64,000 bases of DNA from Bufo bufo. Its lineage: Eukaryota; Chordata; Amphibia; Anura; Bufonidae. The first letter of the stretch is position 1. Every line of letters starts with the position of its first letter. The translations under genes and the position numbers were made by a program. The stretch spans positions 501,748,556 through 501,812,555 of the forward strand of contig NC_053392.1 in the NCBI RefSeq assembly GCF_905171765.1, given 5' to 3'. Below are positions 21,405 to 32,181 of the stretch, one piece after another. A model generated the notes under the pieces. That model searched no databases. It was not told the origin of the DNA and worked only from the letters and a program-made list of their open reading frames with translations.

Positions 21405-21613
21405 GATAGGCTGCAGGCATTAGTGCCTGCGGCCTATCAGAAGAACAGGGGAGGGACACGCCTCTCCCTCCCCTGCCTCACAGCACACAGCACGGCCGCA
21501 ATTACATCCAGGGCCGCGCCGCCTGTAGTGATCGGCGGTGCGGCCGTTATTTAGGGCGGCCTGGGGGGCAATTGCCTCCCTGCCCCCCGGCCCAGCCCAC
21601 CCCTGCATGCTGC

Positions 21614-21840
21614 ACCGGAGGTCCGCCCCCCGTCCACAATATAGTCAATGGGGACGGAGCGGCGGTCCGGCGGCACGGCGAAATAGCAGCAGGACGGATC
21701 CGACAGGGTGACAAGAATAGGCATTTTCTATTATGGTTGCGGTCATGTGCGGTCTGCAAATTGCGGAATGCACATGGCCGGCATACGTGTTTTGCGGATC
21801 CGCAAAGCACTACGGATGTCTAAATGAGCCCTAAGTCAAG
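21614..21840 (-). mobile_element. MITE remnant to the right of the nested hAT
   Basis: Contains gtcaatggggacgg, ggcacggcgaaatagc and aggacggatccgacagggtg, the inverse of sequence at 13690-13760. The original MITE (13649) therefore has internal inverted symmetry or two copies lay here. The right end runs into gcggatccgcaaagcactacgg and ctcatttagacat-like sequence (read in reverse) of another MITE family. Confidence 0.5.
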
Positions 21841-21942
21841 CCGATCATGCATGAGGAAGGGGGTGATTGGGGAAGATAACTGCTGACCGAAGGAGCACTC
21901 GGCCAACTGCTATCTGACATGTATGATCAGACTAACACTGTA

Positions 21943-22257
21943 AGGGTCCATTCACATGTCCGTATGTGCTTTCCGTATCCGCAAAACACCAACACCGGCA
22001 ATGTGCGTTCCGCATTTTGCGGACCACACATCGCCGGCACTCTCATAGAAAATGCCTTTTCTTGTCCGCAATTGCGGACAAGAATAGGACATGTTCGATT
22101 TTTTTGGGGAACATAAGTGTGGAACCGGAAGTGCGGATCCGCAAATGCGGATGCGGACAGCACATTTCGGCCCCATTGAAAATGAATGGGTCCGCACCTG
22201 TTCCGCAAAATTGCGGAACGGATGTGTACCCATTTTGCGGACATGTGAATGGACCCT
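21943..22257. mobile_element. MITE with TIR AGGGTCCATTCACATGTCCG, TA flanks
   Basis: Left AGGGTCCATTCACATGTCCG and right CGGACATGTGAATGGACCCT are perfect inverted repeats of 20 bp, flanked by TA (21941-21942 and 22258-22259). The interior is rich in GCGGATCCGC-like palindromic words. 315 bp, no coding capacity. Confidence 0.85.
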
Positions 22258-22826
22258 TATACTGTGGATCTTTAGGGTCATAAGTATATTTTGATCCTAA
22301 ATATCCATAAATGTCCTCAAAGAAGTAAAATAATCCGTGGCCACAGTGTTCACACCATGCCACAGGCAGTTACGGAGACAGCCAAAGCAGCTCTAAAGTA
22401 GAAAGACCTCACCAGACAATCTCAGCACTTTGGCTATCTGGGCCCGTGGGAGTGTGTTGAGAAAGCGGCATGTGAGAAATTGTAACTAACAGAAATAATA
22501 TGTAAGTGTGATATGCTCCAACAGAAAAGAAGAATGGGGCAGATTATAAGGGAATGGCCTGATGGTGCGGCTGGCCACATGTGACCAAAGCATGCCCATC
22601 TGTGCCAGCCAATGACCGCAAGATTCTGTGGTACAACTCGTGTGGTCATTGTCTGCAGTGGTTGGGTATGGCTTGGCCGCATTGGCCAGCTGCATCGCCG
22701 AGCTGTACCCTAACACTGCTCTGTGCAGATGCTGAGTGTCAGAAAAAATTAGGGGGAAGCCCAGAGACCTCAGCAGCTGTGTGGAATAGTATGTATTCCT
22801 TATAATTTCAGTGTTATTATATAAAC
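22258..22826. other. Anonymous DNA
   Basis: No recognised repeat boundary or coding domain between the MITE and the repeat copy at 22827. Confidence 0.4.
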
Positions 22827-24479
22827 TACTAGCTGAAGGACCTGGCTTCGCTCGGGTATATTTAATCTATTTCATTTATTGTTTGTGTCGTTAAAAGATA
22901 TCAACACTATCCACTATAACAGTGACATCTACAGCACCCCACCCCCAAAACAGTGACCTCCAGAGCCCCCCACCCCGTAGCATTGACCCCCCCCACAGTG
23001 CCCCGTCCCTTAAAATTGGAACTCCACAGCAGCCCACCCCTTTAACTTTGACCTTTACAGCAGCCTTCCCCTTTAACAGTGACTTTCACAGCATACCACC
23101 CTCTTGAAAGTGACCTCCACAGGGTCCCGCTACCTTAACAGTGGCCTTTACTAGATTGGGGGCGTGCCCTTTTGAACAGCTCACTCTAAGACAGCAGCAC
23201 TGTTCTGTCTGAGTGTGAGCTGCAGGGGGAAAGTTACCTACCCTCCCTCCCACCTCTGCAGCTGACAGAAGTAATATTTTTACCTTCATTTTTTCAATCC
23301 TTGTCGGTTGAAGAGTGGAGGGGGCGTGGCTTATCGAGACCTAGAAGTTGATTTTTAACTTCATTTTTCAATCTCGGTCAGCTGAGTGGGAGGGGCGTGG
23401 CCTAACCGGATCAGGGTGTGTCCTTTTGAACAGCTCAAACTAAGACAGCAGCACTGTGGTGTCTGAGCGTAAGCTGCAGGGAGAAAGTCACCCTCCCTCC
23501 CACCCCTGCAGCTGACAGAAGTAGATTTTTACCTTCATTTTTTCAATACCTGTCGGCTCAGAAGTTGCCTAAACAGATCAGGGGCGTGGCTTAGAGGGAC
23601 CTGGAGGCAGGGTTTTAAGTCTTTTGAGGGTGGACACATTGTGGCAGGGGGTGTGTCTGTACTCCATCCTGCAAGAGTGACACCCCTCTGGGCACCTTAC
23701 TGGCTCATTTGCATACCAAATAAACTGGATTTTCAGAGTATAAAAACATCTATTGCTGGAACAAAGGCACATCTAGAAATAAGGTACTAAATGCTATTAG
23801 GCCATGGCTTTACTGCAATAGCAATTATCCTGGTGACAAATTTCCTTAACCCCTTAAGGACACAGCCCTATTTCACCTTAAGGACCAGGCCATTTTTTGC
23901 AAATCTGACCAGTGTCACTTTAAGTGCTGATAACTTTAAAACGCTTTGACTTACCCAGGCCGTTCTGAGATAGTTTTTTCGTCACATATTGTACTTCATG
24001 ACACTGCTAAAATTGGGTCAAAAAAATAATTTTTTTTGCATAAAAAAATACCATATTTACCAAAAATTTAGAAAAATTTGCAAATTTCAAAGTTTCAGTT
24101 TCTCTACTTCTGTAATACATAGTAATACCCCCCAAAATTGTGATGACTTTACATTCCCCATATGTCTACTTCATGTTTGTAACATTTTGGGAATGATATT
24201 TTATTTTTTGGGGATGTTACAAGGCTTAGAAGTTTAGAAGAAAATTTTGAAATTTTTCTGAAATCTTCCCACTTTTTATGGACCAGTTCAGGTTTGAAGT
24301 CACTTTGTGAGGCTTACATAATAGAAACCACCCAAAATGACCCCATTCTAGAAACTACACCCCTCAAGGTATTCAAAACTGTATTTACTAACTTTGTTAA
24401 CCCTTTAGGTCTTCCACAAGACTTCATGGCAAATGGACATAAATTTTAAGAATTTTGATTTTTTGGGAAAATTTTCCAA

Positions 24480-25560
24480 AATAATATTTTTTTTCATGGA
24501 AAAAAACAAGGGTTAACTGCCAAACAAAACTCAAAATGGGTTGCCCTGATTCTGTAGTTTGCATAAACACCCCATATGTGGTCGTAAACTACTGTTTGGC
24601 CAAACAGGAGGACATAGAAGGAGGGGAACACCATATGGGTTTTGCAAGGCAGATTTTGCAGGACTGGTTTTGTTTATACCATGTCCCATTTCAAGCACCC
24701 CCCTTGCACCCCTAGAATAGAAATTCCAAGAAAGTGACTCCATCTAAGAAATTACACCCCTCAAGGTATTCAAAACTGGGTTTACAAATTTTGTTAACCC
24801 TTTAGTTGTTCCACAAGAGTTAATGGCAGATGGAGAAACAATTTAGAAATTTATATTTTTTGGAAAATTTTCCATTTTAACCGTTTTTTTCCAGCAATAA
24901 AGTAAGGGTTAACAGCCAAACAAAACTCAATATGGGTTGCCCTGATTCTGTAGTTTGCAAAAACACCCCATATGTGGTCATAAACTACTGTTTGGCCAAA
25001 CGGGAGCACATAGAAAGAGGGGAACACCCCTCAAGGTATTCCAAACTGGGTTTACATACTTTGTTAACCCTTTAGGTGTTCCACAAGAGTTAATGGCATT
25101 TGGAGAAACAATTTAGAAATTTATATTTTTTGGAAAATTTTCCATTTTAACCCTTTTTTTCCAGCAATAAAGTAAGGGTTAACAGCCAAACAAAACTCAA
25201 TATGGGTTGCCCTGATTCTGTAGTTTGCAAAAACACCCCATATGTGGTCATAAACTACTGTTTGGCCAAACGGGAGCACATAGAAAGAGGGGAACACCCC
25301 TCAAGGTATTCCAAACTGGGTTTACATACTTTGTTAACCCTTTAGGTGTTCCACAAGAGTTAATGGCAGATGGAGAAACAATTTTGGAGTTTCTATTTTT
25401 TGGAAAATTTTCCATTTTAACCCTTACTTTATTACTGAAAAAAATGGGTTAACAGCCAAACAAAACTCAAAATGGGTTGCCCTGATTCTGTAGTTTGCAG
25501 AAACACCCCATATGTGGTCGTAAACTACTATTTGGCAAGCAGGACATAGAAGAAGGGGAA
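24480..25560. repeat. 270-bp tandem repeats in the piggyBac left half
   Basis: Units contain gggttaacagccaaacaaaac, ccccatatgtggtc and cccctcaaggtattc; gggttaac recurs at about 24906, 25176 and 25446 (270-bp spacing), with a more diverged unit near 24512. Each unit holds T- and A-rich tracts. Confidence 0.85.
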
Positions 25561-25779
25561 CGCCATATGGTTTTTGGAAGGCAGATTTTGCTGGACTGGT
25601 TTATTTACACCATGTACCCTTTCAAGACCCCTGATGCACCCCTAGAGTAGAAACTCCGTAAAAGTGACCCCATTTAGGAAACTACGGGATAAGGTGGTTG
25701 TTGTTTTGGGACTATTTTAGGGGTAAATATGATTTTTGGTTGCTCTATATTACACTTTTTTGAGGCAAGGTAGCAAAAA

Positions 25780-26160
25780 ATGAAAATTCTAAAATTGTTT
25801 CTACATTCGCTATTTAGTTTTCTGGAACACCTAAAGGGTTAACAAAGTTTGTAAAGTAACCTTTGAATACCTTGAGGGGTGTAGTTTCTTAGATGGGGTC
25901 ACTTTTTTGGAGTTTCTAGTCTAGGCTACATCAGGGGGGGCTTTTCTAATGGGACATAGTGTAAAAAAAAACTGTCCATCAAAATCTGCCTTCCAGAAAC
26001 CATATGGAGTTCCCTTCATTCTATGCCCTGCCGTGTGGCTGTATAGCCTTTTACGACCACATATGGGGTGTTTCTGCAAACTACAGAATCAGGGCCATAA
26101 ATATTGAGTTTTGTTTGGCTGTTAACCCTTGCTTTATTACCGGAAAAAAAGGATTCAAAT
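25780..26160. repeat. Inverted counterpart of the 270-bp repeats
   Basis: Carries the reverse complement of the preceding units (aataccttgaggggtgtag, catatggggtgtttctgc, ttgtttggctgttaaccc), so the piggyBac left half is a large imperfect inverted repeat around about 25700. Confidence 0.8.
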
Positions 26161-26668
26161 GGAAATTTTGCCCAAAAATTTGTGTTTTGGCACCGTTTTT
26201 ATTTTATATTTTTAATGCTGTTCATCAAAGGGGTTTGGTCAAATGTTATTTTTATAGGGCAGATTCTTATGAACGCGGTGATACCTAATATGTCTACATT
26301 TTAGAAGTTATTTAGATTTTACACTACATTTTAGGAACCAAAAAAAATTATTTTAGTATCTCCATAGCCTGGGAGCAAAATTTTTTTTTTTTTAGTTGGG
26401 CGACTATCTAATGTAGGGGCTAATTTTTTGCGGGATGAGATGGCGGTTTTATTGCCACTAATTGGGGGTACATATGACATTTTCTTCGCTCGCTATTACA
26501 CTTTTTTGTGATGTTAGGTGTCCAAAAATGGCATTTTTTTTACACTTTTTATTTTTTTTAACGCTGTTCATCCGTGGGGGTTGGGTTACATGTTACTTTT
26601 ATAGAGAAGATTTTTACGGACGCGGCGATGCCCAATATGTATGGCTCTCAGACTTTGGAAACAATAAG

Positions 26669-26808
26669 CAGGCATCCTAAAACTGCGGCCCTCCAGATGT
26701 TGTAAAACTACAATTACCACCATGCCCTGCTGATGGCTGTAGGTTGTCTGGGCATGCTGGGAGTTATAGTTTTACAACATCTGGAGGGCCGCAGTTTGAG
26801 GATGCCTG
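26669..26808. mobile_element. Short palindromic hAT-like MITE in the piggyBac
   Basis: CAGGCATCCTAAAACTGCGG ... CCGCAGTTTGAGGATGCCTG, 140 bp, nearly the whole length an inverted repeat (ctccagatgttgtaaaac in both arms). It lies just beyond the 3' end of the piggyBac transposase fragment. Target duplication not resolved. Confidence 0.7.
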
Positions 26809-26915
26809 CACTAAAACTAATGTTTTTGGGGAAAAAAAAATTGTTTCTGTGTCTCCAAAGTCTGAGAGAAATAGTTTTTTATGTTCTCTAGGGGACTGTT
26901 GGGGATTATAAAAAT

Positions 26916-27563
26916 TTAGTACTCCATGGAAGTGTGATACTCCCTGAAGCAATCGGTAACGCAGAGGCCCGGATGATCGGGGCAAGTGTCACATTGAGTA
27001 GTGGTGTCCTTCCGTATCCCCCTCTTGTGACACACTCTGCATCTTTTTTGGGTTCGTCCCTTCTTTCCAGTATGGGGGACCACACCTGGAAAATGTTGGC
27101 CAGGGACGATCCGGGCGCCTCTAATTGCCGAGGTACTCCGGCCTGCTCTTTCCCGGTCTGAAAAGATCAGGTCTTTGAGGACTGCCTCATAGAATTGGAC
27201 GAATGTCCCTGTGCTGCCAGCGCTTCGGGATAGTACAAAAGAGTTGTACATGGCAACCTGTACCAAGTAGACCGCAACTTTTTTGTACCATGCCCGGGTT
27301 TTGCGCATGGCGTTATATGGCTTGAGGACTTGATCAGAGAGATCAACTCCTCCCATATACCGATTGTAGTCGACGATACAATCGGGCTTGAGGACCGTTG
27401 CCGCGGTACCTCGCACAGAGACGGGGGTGGTGCCATTACCATGGATTGTGGACAGCATAAGGACATCCCTCTTGTCCTTATACCTGACCAGCAACAGGTT
27501 TCCACTGGTAAAGGCACGGGTCTCGGGGGGCAGGGGGGGTCTAGGGTCTGAAAGCTGAAACAA
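26916..27563 (-). pseudogene. piggyBac transposase, C-terminal part
   Basis: Carries VDYNRYMGGVDLSDQ, the signature around the last catalytic Asp of piggyBac transposases, then KKVAVYLVQVAMYNSFVL, and a C-terminal Cys-rich domain (CRVCHKRG...CDTCP...CVTDCF) that in this family binds the transposon ends. About 215 residues remain of a protein usually near 550-600. The N-terminal half and the first two catalytic Asp residues are not found between 27564 and 28200, where unrelated GC-rich sequence lies. The final frame reaches a stop at 26916-26918. Confidence 0.9.
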
Positions 27564-28512
27564 AAAAGTTTAGAATAAATGTGCTTTTTTTTTTCTTCTA
27601 ACTTTTCCCTTCTATCCCTGCCTAACGGTGCCTCTCCCTCACTGACCCTAACCTACTTGGAGGGCGATGGGTGCAGGAGGGTGATGGAAGGCGATTAGGG
27701 GCACTCAGGAGCTGGTGCTGGACGGTGCTGCAGGGTGCTCGTGCAGACCAGGAAGAGGAGGGGAGAGAGGAGCGCAGGAAGTTTGAATCTTGCGCCTCTC
27801 CCCCCTGCACCAATCAGCACCCTGGACAGCAGCGTTCAGCACCAGGGCCAGCACCGCCTCTTCAAATCTTTGGAATGCGATTGGTGGTGTATAATTACGC
27901 CACCGATCGCAGTCTTTTTCCGGTTCATCGGGTCACCGGAGACCCGAATGGACCGGAAACGCAGCAAACCGCACGTCTGTATTGAGCTGCGGTTTTCTGC
28001 GATCGCCGATACGGAGGGGTCAAATGACCCCCCCTGCCGTTGTTACAGGATGCCGGCTGAATGATTTCAGCCGGCATCCTGTTCCGATTAACCCCCGCGG
28101 CGCCGGCATCGCGATTTAAAGCCATGACGTACCGGTACGTCATGTGTCCTTAAGGACTCGGGAAACATGCCGTACCGGTACGTCATGTGTCCTTAAGGGG
28201 TTAAAGCTCTCCTACAGCAGTGAAGATAAATGGCTGGGTTGTTATGGAAACCTGGAGTAAAACTGTGTTCATGGAGGCTGGAGGACCTGAGATTCTATTG
28301 GCTGAAAAGGGCCATGTGACCAAGCTTCTATTGGCTAATGCATTATTTTGGGAATATCTCAGGAACGGTACGTCCAAGGGAGCTGAGACCTGGTCTAAAC
28401 CCTTCCAGGACACCTGATGTACCTGTGTGCCAAATTTTGTGATTGCAAATGCGACGGTGCGGATTCCTTTAGCGGACATACACACACATACACTCAGCTT
28501 TATATATTAGAT

Positions 28513-29115
28513 ACTGTATATTAAGCATGAAAAAGTTAAAAAAAAGAAAAGTGGCATAGACTTCACAGGTAGTTCAGGCAATTCACACACTGGTATACAG
28601 TACACGTGGCAAACTGTAAACGGAGAGAAGATTTGTCATTTTGGGATTTACATAAATTCATAGCGGTATGGTAGTAACGATTCACCAAATTTGGAATTCA
28701 CATTGAATTATTTTGCCTGTACACATAGCAGTTTGCACCTCGCGGTCAGGTATCCAGCCATTCACTGTGAATTGATGCAGTTTACAGCTGTTCTGCAAGT
28801 ACAGGTAAAGCACATAGGGATGAATGCATCTTTTGGGGCACATTTTCTTGGCATATCTTGCTCCAAAATCATGGCTGCACCACATTTTAGGGGAATTTAA
28901 CACTGAATTTAGCCTAATTCACTGCTTCGTGTGCCATGCTTGTCAGTTTAGGAAAGGGTGTAGTTTTGGGGGCTTTATCTAAGGAGTATAGACTAACGTT
29001 AGATTTGCAACTTTTCAAATTGCTGCAAAATGTTTGAGCAAGTGCTCACCTTCTGGGGGTGAGGGGGTGGTTTTGTGGTATAGGAAACTAGGAGAAACTA
29101 GTTTGTCCTGATTTA
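28513..29115. other. Anonymous DNA
   Basis: No gene or repeat boundary recognised. Confidence 0.4.
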
Positions 29116-29119
29116 TTAA

Positions 29120-29561
29120 AGGGGGGTTTCCAGTGTCAATATCCTTTAAAACAATCATTTATGAAGGTAATTGCAATTTTGTAATTTATTTATTTTACCT
29201 TTATTGCTCCTATCTCCTGTTCTAGGCTGTGGTCACATGACCATGTCATTGCAGCTCTTACTTATTTCCTATTATGTCATTTCCATGGGTGTGTCAAACC
29301 AGCCACAAGGGCAGTGATAGAGGAGTGTCTGTGTAACTATCTGGGTGGGAGGAGCTATAAACTAGCTGGGTGTTATTGGGGCGGAGCTGTGGCAGAGAAA
29401 GGAGAAATGCATCATGGATTTGGTTGGATACAGGAAGTGCTGCATGTAGGATGGAAATAAACCAGAGGGATTTGTTTCCATAGGGAAAACATGTCAGGAG
29501 AGTCCAAATTGAAAAAAAAAGATGTACATGAGCATATCTGTTAAAAACCAGGAAAACTCCT
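29120..29561. mobile_element. TTAA-flanked MITE, 442 bp
   Basis: Begins AGGGGGGTTTCC and ends GGAAAACTCCT, flanked by TTAA (29116-29119 and 29562-29565). It matches the pattern of frog TTAA MITEs (Kolobok/T2 or piggyBac-type). No coding capacity. Confidence 0.75.
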
Positions 29562-29732
29562 TTAAGGACGTACAACTTTTTGATAAATTTGGCATAAACT
29601 GCCAAAACTTCACCATCACACCAATCCCATTTTACCTATATGTGCGAAAATTATTACATAGTGTGCGGCAATTAAATAATATTGCACACAAAAAAAACTA
29701 TCTAAAGGCCACAAGTTCCCAATTTTGTTATT

Positions 29733-29815
29733 TGGTCAGTTATTTCCAACAGTTAATAATTGATGGAAATAACTGACCAAATAGCTGAAGTGTGAACTCG
29801 GCCTAACATACCTAC
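29733..29815. repeat. MITE fragment with a 19-bp perfect hairpin
   Basis: tatttggtcagttatttcc and ggaaataactgaccaaata are perfect inverted arms around a 16-bp loop. The sequence then ends aactcggcctaac, resembling a MITE terminus. The matching left end was not found. Confidence 0.6.
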
Positions 29816-29897
29816 TTACAAAATCCAAAACTGATGTAAAAAACCCAAATTATGCATTTCCCCATTGGTTTTTACGTGCTTCACTTGCACTTGCTGC

Positions 29898-30189
29898 TAG
29901 TGATGAGCGGCATAGGCAATATTCGAATTCGCTATATTTTTGCGAATTTTTGGATGAACATTCGCCATAAATTCACAAATTCGAGAATTCGTGATCTTTA
30001 GTCATTGTGTACTTGATTGCAAAAATCGGCAATTTAATATATTCACAATAAATTCACGATAAATTTGATTGGATTCAACACTATTCAAGAATATGAATAT
30101 ATAGCACTATATTTTAAATATTCGCAAATTCTCAAAGTGGCGATTTTCACGATTAAAATTTGCGATTCGAATATTTGCGCTCAACACTA
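29898..30189. mobile_element. Complete hAT MITE, 292 bp
   Basis: TAGTGATGAGCG...GCGCTCAACACTA with an exact 8-bp target duplication cttgctgc (29890-29897 and 30190-30197). The interior is rich in gaatattcg and gaattcg words shared with 1-232 and with the hAT end at 42892. The shared TIR suggests it was moved by a hAT transposase of the family present at 1064 or 42892. Confidence 0.93.
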
Positions 30190-30197
30190 CTTGCTGC

Positions 30198-31007
30198 ATA
30201 CCCAGAATCTGCAAGTTTACATATACCTTCATGAAGAATGAACTGAGAAGATTTTCTCCTCGGCAATGTTACTCATGAAGAATATCAAACACTGTGATAT
30301 TTATGACTGACCGGGTGCTGGGTCTAGAAAATGTATCTAGCTCATCACTTACCGTGAAATTGATTCGTTTTGACAATGCAAATTAAGATTAAAATGATAT
30401 TTGTGAGAAAGTTACATTTATTGTATTAGCTGGTTTGCAGTGGAAAATGATGATTTTAGGGTTCATCGATATTAGATCATATACGTGTCTCCATTTATTG
30501 GATTTAATGTATGATAACGCAATATCAAGAGCTAAGGCAATTTAAGTAAAAAGTGAAAGCTCATGTATTAAAATTAAACATGATGATATGAAAAGTCAAT
30601 CACAGTCAGAATTGGCCAAGGTGTTATCTATTTCTGGAACAAAGTCATTGAGGTTAATCCTAGAACACTTTGTTTTTTATCATTCATTGTTGTTTACTAG
30701 ATTTATTTTTTAAATGGGGGATGAAAAAATATAGTATAAGGATAAAAAATTCTAAGAGGGGATGTGGCAACTACTTTTCTGTACTGATTAAAGGGACACT
30801 TCCATCAGAAAGTGGTATTTTTTTAAAATTAGTCAGTGAAAACTATTTTTTATTAATAATGTTTGGCTGTTTTCTTTTTTCATTTTAGCAGAACCATACC
30901 ATTGAAAACTAAATACAAAATATTGTCAGAACAGAGAGATAAAACTTCTTACACATAGGTAATGTATTATTTTATTTACTGCTGCTGTAAGGGAAAATAC
31001 ACTCACC
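30198..31007. other. Anonymous AT-rich DNA
   Basis: No gene or repeat structure recognised. Confidence 0.4.
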
Positions 31008-31009
31008 TA

Positions 31010-32049
31010 AAGAATTATTAGGAACACCTGTTCTATTTCTCATTAATACAATTATCTAGTCAACCAATCACATGGCAGTTGCTTCAATGCATTTAGGGGT
31101 GTGGTCCTGGTCAAGACAATCTCCTGAACTCCAAACTGAATGTCAGAATGGGAAAGAAAGGCGATTTAAGCAATTTTGAGCGTGGCATGGTTGTTGGTGC
31201 CAGACGGGCCGGTCTGAGTATTTCACAATCTGTTCAGTTACTGGGATTTTCACGCACAACCATTTCTAGGGTTTACAAAGAATGGTGTGAAAACGGAAAA
31301 ACATCCAGTATGCGGCAGTCCTGTGGGCAAAAATGCCTTGTGGATGCTAGAGGTCAGAGGAGAATGGGCCGACTGATTCAAGCTGATAGAAGAGCAACGT
31401 TGACTGAAATAACCACTCGTTACAACTGAGGTATGCAGCAAAGCATTTGTGAAGCCACAACATGCACAACCTTGAGGCGGATGGGCTACAACAGCAGAAG
31501 ACCCCACCGGGTACCACTCATCTCCACTACAAATAGGAAAAAGAGGCTACAATTTGCACGAGCTCACCAAAATTGGAGTGTTGAAGACTCGAAAAATGTT
31601 GCCTGGTCTGATGAGTCTCGATTTCTGTTGAGACATTCAAATGGTAGAGTCCGAATTTGGCGTAAACAGAATGAGAACATGTATCCATCCTCTGATGGCT
31701 ACTTCCAGCAGGATAATGCACTATGTCACAAAGCTCGAATCATTTCAAATTGGTTTCTTGAACATGACAATGAGTTCACTGTACTAAAATGGCCCCCACA
31801 GTCACCAGATCTCAACCCAATAGAGCATCTTTGGGATGTGGTGGAACGGGAGCTTCGTGCCCTGGATGTGCATCCCTCAAATCTCCATCAACTGCAAGAT
31901 GCTATCCTATCAATATGGGCCAACATTTCTAAAGAATGCTATCAGCACCTTGTTGAATCAATGCCACGTAGAATTAAGGCAGTTCTGAAGGCAAAAGGGG
32001 GTCCAACACCGTATTAGTATGGTGTTCCTAATAATTCTTTAGGTGAGTG
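31010..32049 (+). mobile_element. Tc1-type transposon (DD36E, Intruder-like), internally deleted
   Basis: The terminal 29 bp on each side are a perfect inverted repeat (CACTCACCTAAAGAATTATT... and its mirror), flanked by TA (31008-31009 and 32050-32051). 1040 bp, shorter than a full copy. The close match of the two ends and the largely readable transposase suggest a fairly recent insertion. The 36-residue gap between second Asp and Glu is the diagnostic of the Intruder group. Confidence 0.93.
31148..32017 (+). pseudogene. Tc1 transposase with a stop and an internal deletion
   Basis: Starts MGKKGDLSNFERGMVVG with a helix-turn-helix DNA-binding N-terminus. A TGA at 31427-31429 interrupts the frame, which continues in phase. 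Catalytic motifs are WSDESRF (first Asp), FQQDNALCHKA (second Asp) and SPDLNPIEHLWD (Glu), with 36 residues between the last two. Only about 35 residues separate the first and second Asp where about 90 are usual, so the central catalytic region is deleted in frame. It ends KGGPTPY at 32017. Confidence 0.92.
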
Positions 32050-32181
32050 TATGTTATCTGTTAGTAAAATAGTAGATTAGTAGAATTGTAGCGACAGTAT
32101 GGAAGCTCCATTTTTCTAATGATAGGCCTAGATAAAGATGGCCACAGAAAAGCATTGAATTTATCAGTATAATGTATGTTA

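Larger units (their letters stand above)
13877..21605. mobile_element. Non-autonomous hAT element hosting a minisatellite and a Gypsy insertion
   Basis: Left end CAGGGGAGGGCTGG and right end CCAGCCCACCCCTG (reverse CAGGGGTGGGCTGG) are inverted with one mismatch. Flanks are catgccgc (13869-13876) and catgctgc (21606-21613), an 8-bp hAT target duplication with one C/T difference. Without the Gypsy insertion (15920-21404) the element is about 2.2 kb. I see no transposase frame in it. Confidence 0.8.
23850..28200 (-). mobile_element. piggyBac DNA transposon, 4.35 kb, TTAA target
   Basis: Ends CCCCTTAAGGACACA (left) and TGTGTCCTTAAGGGG (right) are a perfect 15-bp inverted pair, flanked by TTAA (23846-23849 and 28201-28204), the diagnostic piggyBac target. 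The right end carries a repeated subterminal unit ccgtaccggtacgtcatgtg. It contains the C-terminal part of a transposase on the minus strand and a large block of 270-bp repeats. Confidence 0.93.
22827..28512 (+). repeat. Interspersed repeat copy A ('actagctgaaggacc'), split by piggyBac
   Basis: Starts actagctgaaggacctggc and ends cactcagctttatatattag. A second copy starts at 36592 with nearly the same opening. Inside are short units (cagtgacctccacagcaccccaccc) and longer units with gggcgtggcctaac and cagctgacagaagt. A piggyBac (23850-28200) divides it at TTAA. Neither terminal inverted repeats nor a coding domain were recognised, so I leave the class open. Confidence 0.7.

Noticed and set aside
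29522..29776. 84-codon frame
   Set aside because: It spans a MITE boundary and a hairpin; no domain.
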